The notes below the pieces were generated by a model. It ran no database searches, had not been told where the DNA came from, and was given only the letters and a program-made list of their open reading frames with translations. Positions 14,702 to 22,609 of a DNA stretch of 64,000 nt are shown one piece after another. Position numbers and translations under genes: made by a program. Positions within the stretch are counted from its first letter, which is position 1; each line of letters starts with the position of its first letter. The DNA is from Clostridia bacterium (GTDB lineage Bacteria > Bacillota > Clostridia > Peptostreptococcales > Acidaminobacteraceae): contig JAGYOH010000009.1 in assembly GCA_018399635.1 (NCBI GenBank), forward strand, positions 62,001 through 126,000, written 5' to 3'.

Positions 14702-15724
14702 ATGTTTAACTTTGGAAGTGAAATCGGGATAGATCTGGGAACATCGAGTGTGCTGGTCTATATCAGAGGCAAGGGTATCGTGCTCCATGAACCCTCCGTG
14801 GTGGCCATCAATCAAAACAACGGGGAGATTCTGGCCGTGGGGAGTGAAGCCCGACGGATGCTGGGAAGAACCCCCGGCAACATCACCGCCATCCGCCCTC
14901 TACGGGACGGCGTGATTTCCGATTACGAAGTGACTGAAAAAATGCTCAGGTACTTCATCAACAAGACCTGCGGCAAACGCCGGTTCTTCAAACCCAAGAT
15001 CATCATCTGCGTACCCAGCGGCGTCACCCAGGTGGAAAAAAGAGCCGTCATCGAGGCCACCATGGAGGCCGGAGGGGGCAAGGTCTACCTCATCGAAGAA
15101 CCCATTGCGGGCTCCATAGGAGCCGGCCTTGACATCACCAAGCCCGACGGCAACATGATCGTGGATATCGGTGGCGGTACCACGGACATCGCCGTGATTT
15201 CCCTGGGAGGCATCGTGGTGAGCAAGTCCATCAAGGTGGCGGGAGACAAATTCGACGAAGCCATCATCAAGTACATGCGCAAGAAACACAACCTTTACAT
15301 TGGCGAAAGAACCGCCGAGGAACTCAAGATCAATATCGGGACGGCCGCCCCGAAATCCAAGTCCATCAAAATGGAATGCCGCGGCCGTGACCTTCTGACA
15401 GGCCTGCCCAAGACCATCACCATCACCTCCGAGGAAATGGTGGAGGCCCTTGAAGAACCCGTCAACGCCATCTGTGACGCCATACATAACACCCTGGAGA
15501 AGACCTTGCCGGAGCTTGCCGCCGATATCAGTTTTCGGGGAATCGTGATGACGGGCGGCGGATCCCTGCTAAGTGGTCTCAACAAGCTCATTGAAAGTAA
15601 AATGGGGATACCCACCTACATCGCTGATGATGCCATCTCCTGCGTGGCCAAGGGAACCGGCATGAGTCTCGAGCATCTCGATGTGTTGGAAAAGAGCATG
15701 ATGACCTCCAATCGCAGACGATAG
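14702..15724 (+). CDS. mreB: Rod-shape determining actin-like protein (MreB/Mbl family)
   Basis: The 340-residue bacterial actin polymerises under the membrane and guides lateral wall synthesis. Actin-fold motifs are IGIDLGTSSVLVYIRGKGIV (phosphate 1), MIVDIGGGTTDIAVISLGG (phosphate 2) and GIVMTGGGSLLSGLNKLIE (adenosine). The conserved LIEEPIAGSIGAGLDI is present. It could equally be named mbl, since the gene sits alone next to murA rather than with mreCD. A strong terminator follows immediately. Confidence 0.92.
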   Translation: MFNFGSEIGIDLGTSSVLVYIRGKGIVLHEPSVVAINQNNGEILAVGSEARRMLGRTPGNITAIRPLRDGVISDYEVTEKMLRYFINKTCGKRRFFKPKIIICVPSGVTQVEKRAVIEATMEAGGGKVYLIEEPIAGSIGAGLDITKPDGNMIVDIGGGTTDIAVISLGGIVVSKSIKVAGDKFDEAIIKYMRKKHNLYIGERTAEELKINIGTAAPKSKSIKMECRGRDLLTGLPKTITITSEEMVEALEEPVNAICDAIHNTLEKTLPELAADISFRGIVMTGGGSLLSGLNKLIESKMGIPTYIADDAISCVAKGTGMSLEHLDVLEKSMMTSNRRR

Positions 15725-15750
15725 CCGCTTGACCACAAGCGGTTTTTCTT
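15725..15750 (+). terminator. Terminator after mreB-type gene
   Basis: CCGCTTG at 15725-15731 pairs with CAAGCGG at 15736-15742, loop ACCA, followed by TTTTTCTTTT. The stem begins right after the stop codon. Confidence 0.9.
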
Positions 15751-15768
15751 TTGATATCCAGGGAAGTC

Positions 15769-15796
15769 TGTTAGAATATTAGTATCAAGTACTAAT
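15769..15796 (+). promoter_or_regulatory. fabZ promoter with FapR-like operator
   Basis: An extended -10 (TG-T-TAGAAT, 15769-15777) is followed at once by the palindrome ATTAGTATCAAGTACTAAT at 15778-15796. The arms ATTAGTA and TACTAAT pair exactly around a 5-base centre. This layout and sequence closely resemble the operator of FapR, the malonyl-CoA-responsive repressor of lipid synthesis in Bacillus and relatives. A repressor here would cover the transcription start. FapR itself is not encoded in the window. Confidence 0.6.
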
Positions 15797-15810
15797 AGGA
15801 GGTAATATTC

Positions 15811-16236
15811 ATGTTGAATGCTGTTGAGATTCAAAAGATCATTCCCCATCGCTATCCCTTTTTACTGGTGGACCGCATCTTGGAGATGGAAGTGGGTAAA
15901 AAGGCTGTAGGGATCAAAAACGTGACGGTCAATGAAGAATTTTTCCAGGGACATTTCCCGGGAAATCCCATCATGCCCGGCGTGCTCATGGTCGAGGCCC
16001 TTGCCCAGGTGGGGGCGGTCTGTCTCCTTTCCATGGAGGAATACCAGGGCAGGCTTGCGGTTTTTGCCGGCATCGATCATTTGAGATTCAAGCGTCAGGT
16101 CGTTCCCGGTGACACGCTGAGACTCGAGGTGACCATGGACACCATCAGGAGAAATGTCGGCAGGGGGACGGCCCTGGCCACGGTAGAGGGCGAAGTGGCG
16201 GTCAAGGGAGAAATCATGTTCGCCATTGTTGATTGA
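15811..16236 (+). CDS. fabZ: 3-hydroxyacyl-ACP dehydratase FabZ
   Basis: The 141-residue hotdog-fold enzyme dehydrates beta-hydroxyacyl-ACP in fatty acid elongation. The catalytic His is in [20 protein letters not shown] and the Glu is in the same segment. The N-terminus [19 protein letters not shown] is diagnostic. AGGAGGT lies directly before the ATG at 15811. It stands apart from other fab genes, with its own promoter and a FapR-like palindrome. The next gene, a patatin-like hydrolase, starts 20 bases downstream. Confidence 0.96.
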   Translation: MLNAVEIQKIIPHRYPFLLVDRILEMEVGKKAVGIKNVTVNEEFFQGHFPGNPIMPGVLMVEALAQVGAVCLLSMEEYQGRLAVFAGIDHLRFKRQVVPGDTLRLEVTMDTIRRNVGRGTALATVEGEVAVKGEIMFAIVD

Positions 16237-16255
16237 CCGAGAAAGGACTTGGAGG

Positions 16256-17473
16256 ATGAACGGGTTAGTATTGCAGGGAGGTGGGGCCAAGGGCGCCTAC
16301 CATCTCGGCGTATGGAAGGCCTTGAGAGAGGTGGGGGAGGAGATCCACGCCGTCACCGGGACCAGCATCGGGGCTCTCAACGGCGTGATGATTGTTCAAG
16401 GAGCCTACCGGGAGCTGGAGGATCTGTGGCTCGACATCAGGCCGGAGATGCTCTTTGATATTGATTCGAAGATCTATCAGCAGCTGATGGAGATGGAGCT
16501 CAAACCCGACATGTTCAACACCTATGTCGAGTACATCAAGGGTTTTTTTTCCAGGAAAGGATTTGACATCACCCCTCTGAAGAAACTCATCGATGAAATG
16601 GTGGATGAAGACCGGGTCAGGAATTCCGAGGTGGATTTCGGGCTGGTGGCCTACAATGCCTCTGACCTGGTCCCCTTCGAGCGGTTTGTCAAGGATATCC
16701 CCGAGGGTGAGCTCAAGGAGTATCTGCTGGCCAGCGCCCACCTGCCCTTTTTCCAGATGGAAAAGATCCAGGGCAAGGTTTTCGTTGACGGGGCCTTCCA
16801 CGACAATCAGCCGGTCAGGCTCATGACCCGGAAAAAAGGCATCCGGAAGATCATCATTGTCGACAACAAGGGATTCGGTCTGAAGCAGAAGGTGGACCTC
16901 AGGAATTATGAGGTGGTGAGGATCAATGCCTCCGGTGACACCGGAGGGACCCTGGATCTGACCCGGGAAAGGGCCTTGGAGAATATCGCCATGGGCTACT
17001 ACGACACCTTGAGGGTCTACCGGAAACTCATGGGGACCCGCTATGTGATCCGTCCCTTTGACGAGGAGGAGGTCATCGAATACTTTCTCAGACTGCCCCG
17101 GGAAAGGGTCGAGGCCCTGTCCAGGGTGCTGGGGAAAGAGCCGCCGGTGAATCAAAGGCAGGTTTTTGAGGGAGTCCTGCCGGAAATCGCCAGACTCCTC
17201 AAGGTGGCGGAGGAGGGATCCTATGCGGATCTCATCCTGGCCCTGGCGGAGACCGCCGCCAGAAGACTTGCCATCGACCCCTACAGAATCTACGAAATCA
17301 GGGAGTTCCTCAAACTGATCAAGGAGGCCCTGGAAAAGGATGAACACAAGGCTTCAAAAGAAAACAGCCGGTTTATCACGAAGATACTCAAACAGGGAAA
17401 CATCGTCATCGGATCGGTGAAGGATGAGGTGATTCTTGAAATCATGGCGGCCCTGCTCATGGAGGTGGATTGA
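16256..17473 (+). CDS. Patatin-like phospholipase family protein
   Basis: The 405-residue protein has the patatin elements: oxyanion loop LQGGGAKGAYHLGVW at residues 5-19, nucleophile GTSIG (about 39-43, GxSxG type) and catalytic Asp in VDGAFHDNQPV. It most likely hydrolyses acyl esters of lipids. The C-terminal 150 residues are helical and not recognised. I start at the ATG at 16256 (MNGLVLQGGGAKG) because the oxyanion loop sits at the very N-terminus in this family; an in-frame start at 16226 is upstream. It lies between fabZ and a phosphohexomutase, directly abutting the latter. The substrate is unknown. Confidence 0.88.
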   Translation: MNGLVLQGGGAKGAYHLGVWKALREVGEEIHAVTGTSIGALNGVMIVQGAYRELEDLWLDIRPEMLFDIDSKIYQQLMEMELKPDMFNTYVEYIKGFFSRKGFDITPLKKLIDEMVDEDRVRNSEVDFGLVAYNASDLVPFERFVKDIPEGELKEYLLASAHLPFFQMEKIQGKVFVDGAFHDNQPVRLMTRKKGIRKIIIVDNKGFGLKQKVDLRNYEVVRINASGDTGGTLDLTRERALENIAMGYYDTLRVYRKLMGTRYVIRPFDEEEVIEYFLRLPRERVEALSRVLGKEPPVNQRQVFEGVLPEIARLLKVAEEGSYADLILALAETAARRLAIDPYRIYEIREFLKLIKEALEKDEHKASKENSRFITKILKQGNIVIGSVKDEVILEIMAALLMEVD

Positions 17474-19102
17474 ATGGATTACATGGAAAGATACAGACTC
17501 TGGCTGGGGGATCCCGGCATCGATGAGGCCTTCAAGGAGGAACTCAGGGGAATGTCGGAGAAGGAAATCGAGGATGCCTTCTACAGGGACCTGGCCTTCG
17601 GTACCGGAGGACTCAGAGGGGTGATGGGCCCCGGAAGCAACCGGGTGAACCGGTATGTCATCGCCCGGGCGACCCAGGGCTATGCCGAATACCTCAAGCA
17701 CCACTATGAGGAGGCCGGGGTGGTCATTGCCTATGACACCAGGAGGGGGTCCAGGGATTTCGCCCTGGAGGCCGCCAGGGTCCTCATCGGCAACGGAATC
17801 GCCGTCAGCGTCTTCGACCGGGTGGCCACCACTCCTGAGCTCAGCTACGGCGTGAGAGCCTTGAAGGCCCAGGGGGGCATCGTCATCACCGCAAGCCATA
17901 ACCCCAAGGCCTATAACGGCTACAAGGTCTATCACCATGAGGGCTACCAGCTATTGCCTGAAGACGCCCAGGAGGTGATTTCCAGGATCGAAGGGATCGC
18001 CTTCGAGGATATCAGGCGGGGGGAGGAATCAAAGATCACCTTTTTGGGGGAGGCCTTCTACAACCAGTATTATGAGGAATTGATGCCCCTGGTGAAGGAC
18101 TATCAGGTCAAGGACCTTGCCATCGTCTACACCCCCTTGAACGGAGCGGGGGCGCGACCGGTGCCGGAGGTCCTCAAGAGAGCCAGATTCTTGAAGGTCC
18201 ATGCCGTACCCGGCCAGATGGTCCCGGATCCCGACTTCACCACGGTGCCCTATCCCAACCCCGAGGATGTCAAGGTTTTCGACCAGGCCAGGACATTGGG
18301 TGAAGAGGTGGGGGCGGACCTCCTGATTGCCACGGATCCCGATGCGGACCGGGTCGGCGTTCTGGCCAGACATGAGGGAAGCTACGTGGCCATCAACGGC
18401 AATGAGATGGGGGCTCTGCTGACCGAGTATCTCCTGAGGGCGGGAGTGATCCACCCCCGGGTGATCACCACCATCGTTTCCACCCATCTGGTGGATGCCA
18501 TCGCTGAAAAGTATGGGGCCAGACTGGACAAGACCCTCACCGGATTCAAGTATATCGGGGAAATGATTTCCGCCTTTGATTTCAACCGGGAGACCTTTGT
18601 GCTGGGTTTTGAAGAAAGCTACGGCTATCTGACCCGGACCCACGCCCGGGACAAGGATGCCGCCAACGCCGTTCTGGCCATCGCCATGATGGCCCAGGAA
18701 TACAAGGAGGAGGGGAAAACCCTCATTGACGCCCTGGCGGACCTGCATGAAAGCTACGGCTATTACAGGGAGAGTCTGCTCAATTTCACCTTCGAAGGCT
18801 CCAAGGGGCTTCTGGTCATGGATCAGATCATCGAGGCCTTCAGGGGCTTGAAGGGTCTTGGTTTCATGGGGGAGTCCGCCTTTGACCGGACCGATTACGA
18901 AAGGGATGACACGGGTCTTCCCAGGGAAAAGGTGATCAAGTGCGTCTATCCCGATGGCAGCTGGTTTGCGGTGAGGCCCTCGGGGACGGAACCCAAACTG
19001 AAAATCTATGTGGCGGTCCGGGGAGATTCCGAGACGGAGGTCGCAATCAAAACCGAAGCCCTTCAGGGGGCTCTGAAAGGATTTGTAGAAAAACGACAAT
19101 GA
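17474..19102 (+). CDS. pgcA: Phosphoglucomutase/phosphomannomutase
   Basis: The 542-residue alpha-D-phosphohexomutase interconverts hexose 1- and 6-phosphates for glycan and glycogen precursors. Visible motifs are GTGGLRGVMGPGSNRVNRY, the phosphoserine loop TASHNPKAYNGYKVY, metal loop DPDADRVGV, sugar loop GFEESYGYL and the phosphate-binding SGTEPKLKIY. Length matches the PgcA group of Firmicutes. The ATG immediately follows the stop of the patatin gene, and its own stop overlaps the next ATG by four bases. Whether Glc-1-P or Man-1-P is preferred cannot be told. Confidence 0.93.
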   Translation: MDYMERYRLWLGDPGIDEAFKEELRGMSEKEIEDAFYRDLAFGTGGLRGVMGPGSNRVNRYVIARATQGYAEYLKHHYEEAGVVIAYDTRRGSRDFALEAARVLIGNGIAVSVFDRVATTPELSYGVRALKAQGGIVITASHNPKAYNGYKVYHHEGYQLLPEDAQEVISRIEGIAFEDIRRGEESKITFLGEAFYNQYYEELMPLVKDYQVKDLAIVYTPLNGAGARPVPEVLKRARFLKVHAVPGQMVPDPDFTTVPYPNPEDVKVFDQARTLGEEVGADLLIATDPDADRVGVLARHEGSYVAINGNEMGALLTEYLLRAGVIHPRVITTIVSTHLVDAIAEKYGARLDKTLTGFKYIGEMISAFDFNRETFVLGFEESYGYLTRTHARDKDAANAVLAIAMMAQEYKEEGKTLIDALADLHESYGYYRESLLNFTFEGSKGLLVMDQIIEAFRGLKGLGFMGESAFDRTDYERDDTGLPREKVIKCVYPDGSWFAVRPSGTEPKLKIYVAVRGDSETEVAIKTEALQGALKGFVEKRQ

Positions 19103-20160
19103 GACATCTTGAGAGCTATGCCACGAAAACCCGCTTGATGGGGGTCGTGGGGGTGAAAAGCATATTTGTAAACGAGGCCATGGACCGCTACCTCATGGTG
19201 CTGCATCTGGATTTCGAGTCCTATGGGGTGGACGGTTTTCATGTGCTTGAAAATCCCTCCAAGGAGGAGGAAGAGGCTCTGGTGGACTCGGTCTGCGGTG
19301 GCCTGGGCGGACAGATGGTTCTCTTGAGCCACCGGGAGGTGGCGGGGCTCTACCAGGAGGCCAGGGCTCTGGGACTGGAGAATGCCGGCGAGGAGGCCGG
19401 ACCCTACCTGCACCTCTATGAGGACGTCGAAGACCCTGTGGACACGGACAAGGTCTACGAGACCATCGAGGGCATCCACGAGCATATCCACTATCTGTTG
19501 ATGCGGCTGGTGGCCGGGGATGAAAGAGGCCTCAGGCAGATCTACCGGGGAGGGATTCCCCATGCCTATCCTCCGGAGACCGCTCTGATCAAGAATTCCA
19601 TCGAAAAGACGCCGGAGGGGGACTATCTGGCCACGGCCCTGGTCCTGATCGACAACGAGTACGCCAACCACCGGTATCTGATACATGTGGACCAGGGGGA
19701 GGTCACCAGGCTTCAACTGGCGGGAGAGATCAGACTTTCTCTTTACGAGGTGGCCCTTCAGGTGAGAAAATCCCAGTTTTTCAAGATCTTCGAAGGAGAG
19801 GAGGTCCTGGCCTCCTTCAACCAGGTCCACGACCTGCTTCGAGGAGGCATCATCGAACCCTATGACCACGGCGTCCTCCTCACCTACTTTCATCCCCACA
19901 ACGAGCATCTCAAAAATCCCGTCTACGTGATCAGTGAGGATGTCAGAGCCTATCTTTTTTTCACCGATGAAGACCAGCTGGTGGTGGTGGGGGATGACGA
20001 GGCCCAGATGGATGAGGTGATTCACAGGATTCACCCCATTCTCATGAGGGATGCGATTGAACTGGTGGAGGGAGTCGAGGTGGATTACCCCATTTTCTTT
20101 GACTTTTTACACAGCGACACCGGTGATTTTTTGGAATTTATCGAGGAGGAGTTGGATTAA
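19099..20160 (+). CDS. Protein of unknown function (353 aa)
   Basis: I do not recognise this protein. It starts with ATG at 19099 overlapping the stop of the phosphohexomutase, and its TAA shares a base with the next ATG, so it is embedded in an operon. The composition is acidic (clusters KEEEEALVD, YEDVEDPVD, FIEEELD) with no signal peptide, no membrane helix and few Cys. A run of beta/alpha segments such as NRHYLIHVDQ-like and VYVISEDVRAYLFFTDEDQLVVVGDD suggests a soluble alpha/beta protein. GC and codon use match the neighbours, so it looks native. No function can be assigned. Confidence 0.8.
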   Translation: MRHLESYATKTRLMGVVGVKSIFVNEAMDRYLMVLHLDFESYGVDGFHVLENPSKEEEEALVDSVCGGLGGQMVLLSHREVAGLYQEARALGLENAGEEAGPYLHLYEDVEDPVDTDKVYETIEGIHEHIHYLLMRLVAGDERGLRQIYRGGIPHAYPPETALIKNSIEKTPEGDYLATALVLIDNEYANHRYLIHVDQGEVTRLQLAGEIRLSLYEVALQVRKSQFFKIFEGEEVLASFNQVHDLLRGGIIEPYDHGVLLTYFHPHNEHLKNPVYVISEDVRAYLFFTDEDQLVVVGDDEAQMDEVIHRIHPILMRDAIELVEGVEVDYPIFFDFLHSDTGDFLEFIEEELD

Positions 20161-21095
20161 TGGCAGGCATCAACCAGGTATTCGTCTTGTTCATGCTGAT
20201 TCTTGTCGGCTATTACACCCAGAAAAAGCATCTGGTTTCAGAGGCTTTTCAAAAGGATATCGGCAATTTCGTCATGAAGGTCACCATGCCCGCCTTCGTC
20301 CTGATGAGTGTCTACACCTCCATGACCCTGGAGCTTTTCAAGGAATCCGCGGTCCTGGCCCTCATCTCCTTCTCCCTCTTCGGGATGGGGATCCTCTTCT
20401 CCTATGGGGTGACCCGGGTGATGAAGATCCAGGGGATGCGGCGGGATGTGCTGCAGTTCACCATGATTTTCCCCAATGTGGGTTTCATGGGGATTCCGGT
20501 GATGAAGGCGGTCTATGGACCGTCGGGGGTGATTTACAGCGTCTTCTTTGTCTTCACCTTCAACCTCCTGCTCTTCAGTTTCGGGGTCTACCTGATGAAG
20601 CGAAACTGTGACGGCTGTGAGAAAAACTCCCGGCAGACCTTTGTCAAACGGCTGATCGGGGGCATCGATCCGGTGCTTTACTCCCTCTTTGCGGGCTTGA
20701 TCCTCATGGCCCTGGAGGTGGAGATCCCCGATCTTCTGGCCCAGGTCCTTGCCTCGGTGGGCAATCTGACCAGCCCCTTGAGCATGATGTTCATCGGCGT
20801 CATTCTGGCTTCTGTCAGGGTCAAGGATGTTTTTGGAGACTATCAGATCTACTTGATCAGCCTCATCAAACTGGCGGTGTTTCCCCTGGCCTTCTACCTG
20901 ATTCTGAGAAATTTCGTATCGGGAGAGATGCTCGGGGCGGCCATCATTCTCATGGCCATGCCTGCCGGGGTCAACACGGCGGTCATCGCGACACGCTACA
21001 ACAACGATTATCAGCTGGCCTCGAAAATGGTGTTTTTAAGCACCCTCATGGCCATCGTCACCATCCCGTTTTTGATCAGATTTTTTGTTGCATAA
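20160..21095 (+). CDS. AEC family transporter
   Basis: The 311-residue membrane protein has about ten hydrophobic helices in two halves of five, as in the auxin efflux carrier family. Typical elements are FPNVGFMGIPVMKAVYG in the first half and MPAGVNTAVIATRYNNDYQLASKMVFLSTLMAIVTIPF in the second. Bacterial members move organic acids such as malate. The substrate here is not evident. It overlaps the upstream unknown gene by one base, and the metK promoter begins at its stop codon. Confidence 0.88.
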   Translation: MAGINQVFVLFMLILVGYYTQKKHLVSEAFQKDIGNFVMKVTMPAFVLMSVYTSMTLELFKESAVLALISFSLFGMGILFSYGVTRVMKIQGMRRDVLQFTMIFPNVGFMGIPVMKAVYGPSGVIYSVFFVFTFNLLLFSFGVYLMKRNCDGCEKNSRQTFVKRLIGGIDPVLYSLFAGLILMALEVEIPDLLAQVLASVGNLTSPLSMMFIGVILASVRVKDVFGDYQIYLISLIKLAVFPLAFYLILRNFVSGEMLGAAIILMAMPAGVNTAVIATRYNNDYQLASKMVFLSTLMAIVTIPFLIRFFVA

Positions 21096-21116
21096 TGAAA
21101 TATGATGTGTTATAGT
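21088..21116 (+). promoter_or_regulatory. Promoter of metK
   Basis: TTGCAT (21088-21093) and TATAGT (21111-21116) are separated by 17 bases and lie about 20 bases before the SAM riboswitch. The -35 overlaps the end of the upstream transporter gene. Confidence 0.5.
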
Positions 21117-21136
21117 GAGAACGCAAAAGTGAATAC

Positions 21137-21243
21137 CTTATTGAGAGTGACTGAGGGAATAGGCCCGATGATGTCCGGCAACCGCTGAAACCGAGTATGG
21201 TGCCAAATCCTACAAACCTTGAAAAGGGTTTGGTAGATAAGGG
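21137..21243 (+). promoter_or_regulatory. SAM-I (S-box) riboswitch aptamer
   Basis: The P1 strands CTTATT (from 21137) and GATAAG (to about 21242) enclose the conserved S-box core: GAGGGA followed by GGCCCGATGA, then CCGGCAACC and the AGTATGGTGCCAAATCC segment. This RNA binds S-adenosylmethionine and here controls the SAM synthetase gene, turning expression off when SAM is plentiful. Confidence 0.93.
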
Positions 21244-21256
21244 GATGATGAAAATC

Positions 21257-21279
21257 AGGAGCCTTAGGCTCCTTTTTGC
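21257..21279 (+). terminator. Riboswitch-controlled terminator
   Basis: AGGAGCC (21257-21263) pairs with GGCTCCT (21267-21273), followed by TTTTT. It is the expression platform of the SAM-I riboswitch. It ends about 28 bases before metK. Confidence 0.9.
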
Positions 21280-21306
21280 ATGTGATTAATTAAGGAGGTT
21301 ATACCC

Positions 21307-22491
21307 ATGAAAAAAAGATTGTTTACTTCTGAATCGGTAACAGAAGGCCATCCTGACAAGGTGTGCGACCAGATTTCCGATGCGATCCTCGATGCCATCA
21401 TCACATTAGACCCCCGGGCCCGAGTGGCCTGCGAAACCTCAGTGACCACAGGACTCGTCCTGGTATCCGGTGAGATTACCACCAACTGCTATGTGGATAT
21501 CCAGAAGATCGTCAGAAAAACCGTCAATGAAATCGGTTACACCCGGGCCAAGTTCGGCTTTGACGGTGACAATGTCGGGGTCCTGGTGGCCATCGACGAG
21601 CAGAGTCGCGACATCGCCCAGGGGGTGGACGACGCCCTGGAGCACCGCAGCGGTGAAAGCCAGGAGAAAGAGGTCCTGGGGGCGGGAGACCAGGGATTGA
21701 TGTTCGGCTATGCCTGCAATGAAACCGAGGAACTGATGCCCCTGCCCATTTCCCTGGCCCATCGCCTGGCCAAGCGCCTGAGTGACGTGCGCAAGGACGG
21801 CACCCTGAAATATCTCAGACCCGACGGCAAGACCCAGGTCACCGTGGAGTACCACGACAAGCAGCCGGCAAGGGTGGACACCATCGTGATTTCAACCCAG
21901 CACAGTCCCAAGGCGACCCTGGACCAGATCAGGGAGGACTTGATTCGAGAGGTGGTCACCCCCGTTGTGGATCCCTCCCTTCTGGATGAAAACACCAAAT
22001 ACTATGTGAATCCCACGGGACGTTTCGTCATCGGCGGGCCCAAGGGAGATGCCGGACTGACCGGCAGAAAAATCATTGTCGACACCTACGGCGGATATGC
22101 CCGTCACGGTGGGGGCGCCTTCAGCGGCAAGGATCCCACCAAGGTGGACCGGTCAGCCGCCTACGGAGCCCGCTATGTGGCCAAGAACATCGTGGCTGCA
22201 GGACTCGCGGATGAATGTGAAATCCAGCTGGCCTATGCCATCGGCGTGGCGCAACCCCTGTCGGTTTACGTGGAGACCTTCGGCACCGGAAAGATTTCCG
22301 ATGAGGCGATCGAAGCCCTGGTAGCCGAAAACTTCGACTTGAGACCCGGGTCAATCATCAAAAACCTGGATCTTCGAAAGCCCCTATACCGTCAGGTGGC
22401 GGCCTACGGTCACTTCGGCAGACCGGATCTCGATCTGCCCTGGGAAAGGACCGATATGGCCGAGGTCTTGAAGCAAAAAGTCTTCGGATGA
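21307..22491 (+). CDS. metK: S-adenosylmethionine synthetase
   Basis: The 394-residue enzyme makes SAM from methionine and ATP. The signatures [33 protein letters not shown] and [19 protein letters not shown] are all present. The start ATG at 21307 follows TTAAGGAGGT. Expression is under the SAM-I riboswitch upstream and the gene is closed by its own terminator, so it is a single-gene unit. Confidence 0.98.
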   Translation: MKKRLFTSESVTEGHPDKVCDQISDAILDAIITLDPRARVACETSVTTGLVLVSGEITTNCYVDIQKIVRKTVNEIGYTRAKFGFDGDNVGVLVAIDEQSRDIAQGVDDALEHRSGESQEKEVLGAGDQGLMFGYACNETEELMPLPISLAHRLAKRLSDVRKDGTLKYLRPDGKTQVTVEYHDKQPARVDTIVISTQHSPKATLDQIREDLIREVVTPVVDPSLLDENTKYYVNPTGRFVIGGPKGDAGLTGRKIIVDTYGGYARHGGGAFSGKDPTKVDRSAAYGARYVAKNIVAAGLADECEIQLAYAIGVAQPLSVYVETFGTGKISDEAIEALVAENFDLRPGSIIKNLDLRKPLYRQVAAYGHFGRPDLDLPWERTDMAEVLKQKVFG

Positions 22492-22502
22492 TAGGGACAC
22501 CG

Positions 22503-22532
22503 GGCAACCTTCCTTGGGAAGGTTGCTTTTTT
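22503..22532 (+). terminator. Terminator after metK
   Basis: GCAACCTTCC (22504-22513) pairs with GGAAGGTTGC (22517-22526), followed by six T. Confidence 0.92.
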
Positions 22533-22564
22533 CATGGGATTCGGGGCCGTAAAAAATCAATCAG

Positions 22565-22573
22565 TGATATAAT
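22565..22573 (+). promoter_or_regulatory. Extended -10 promoter of recD2
   Basis: TG-A-TATAAT at 22565-22573 lies 36 bases before the ATG; no clear -35 is visible. Confidence 0.5.
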
Positions 22574-22609
22574 GTAAAAAAGAGAAAACACGCAGTCAAA
22601 GGAGAGTCT

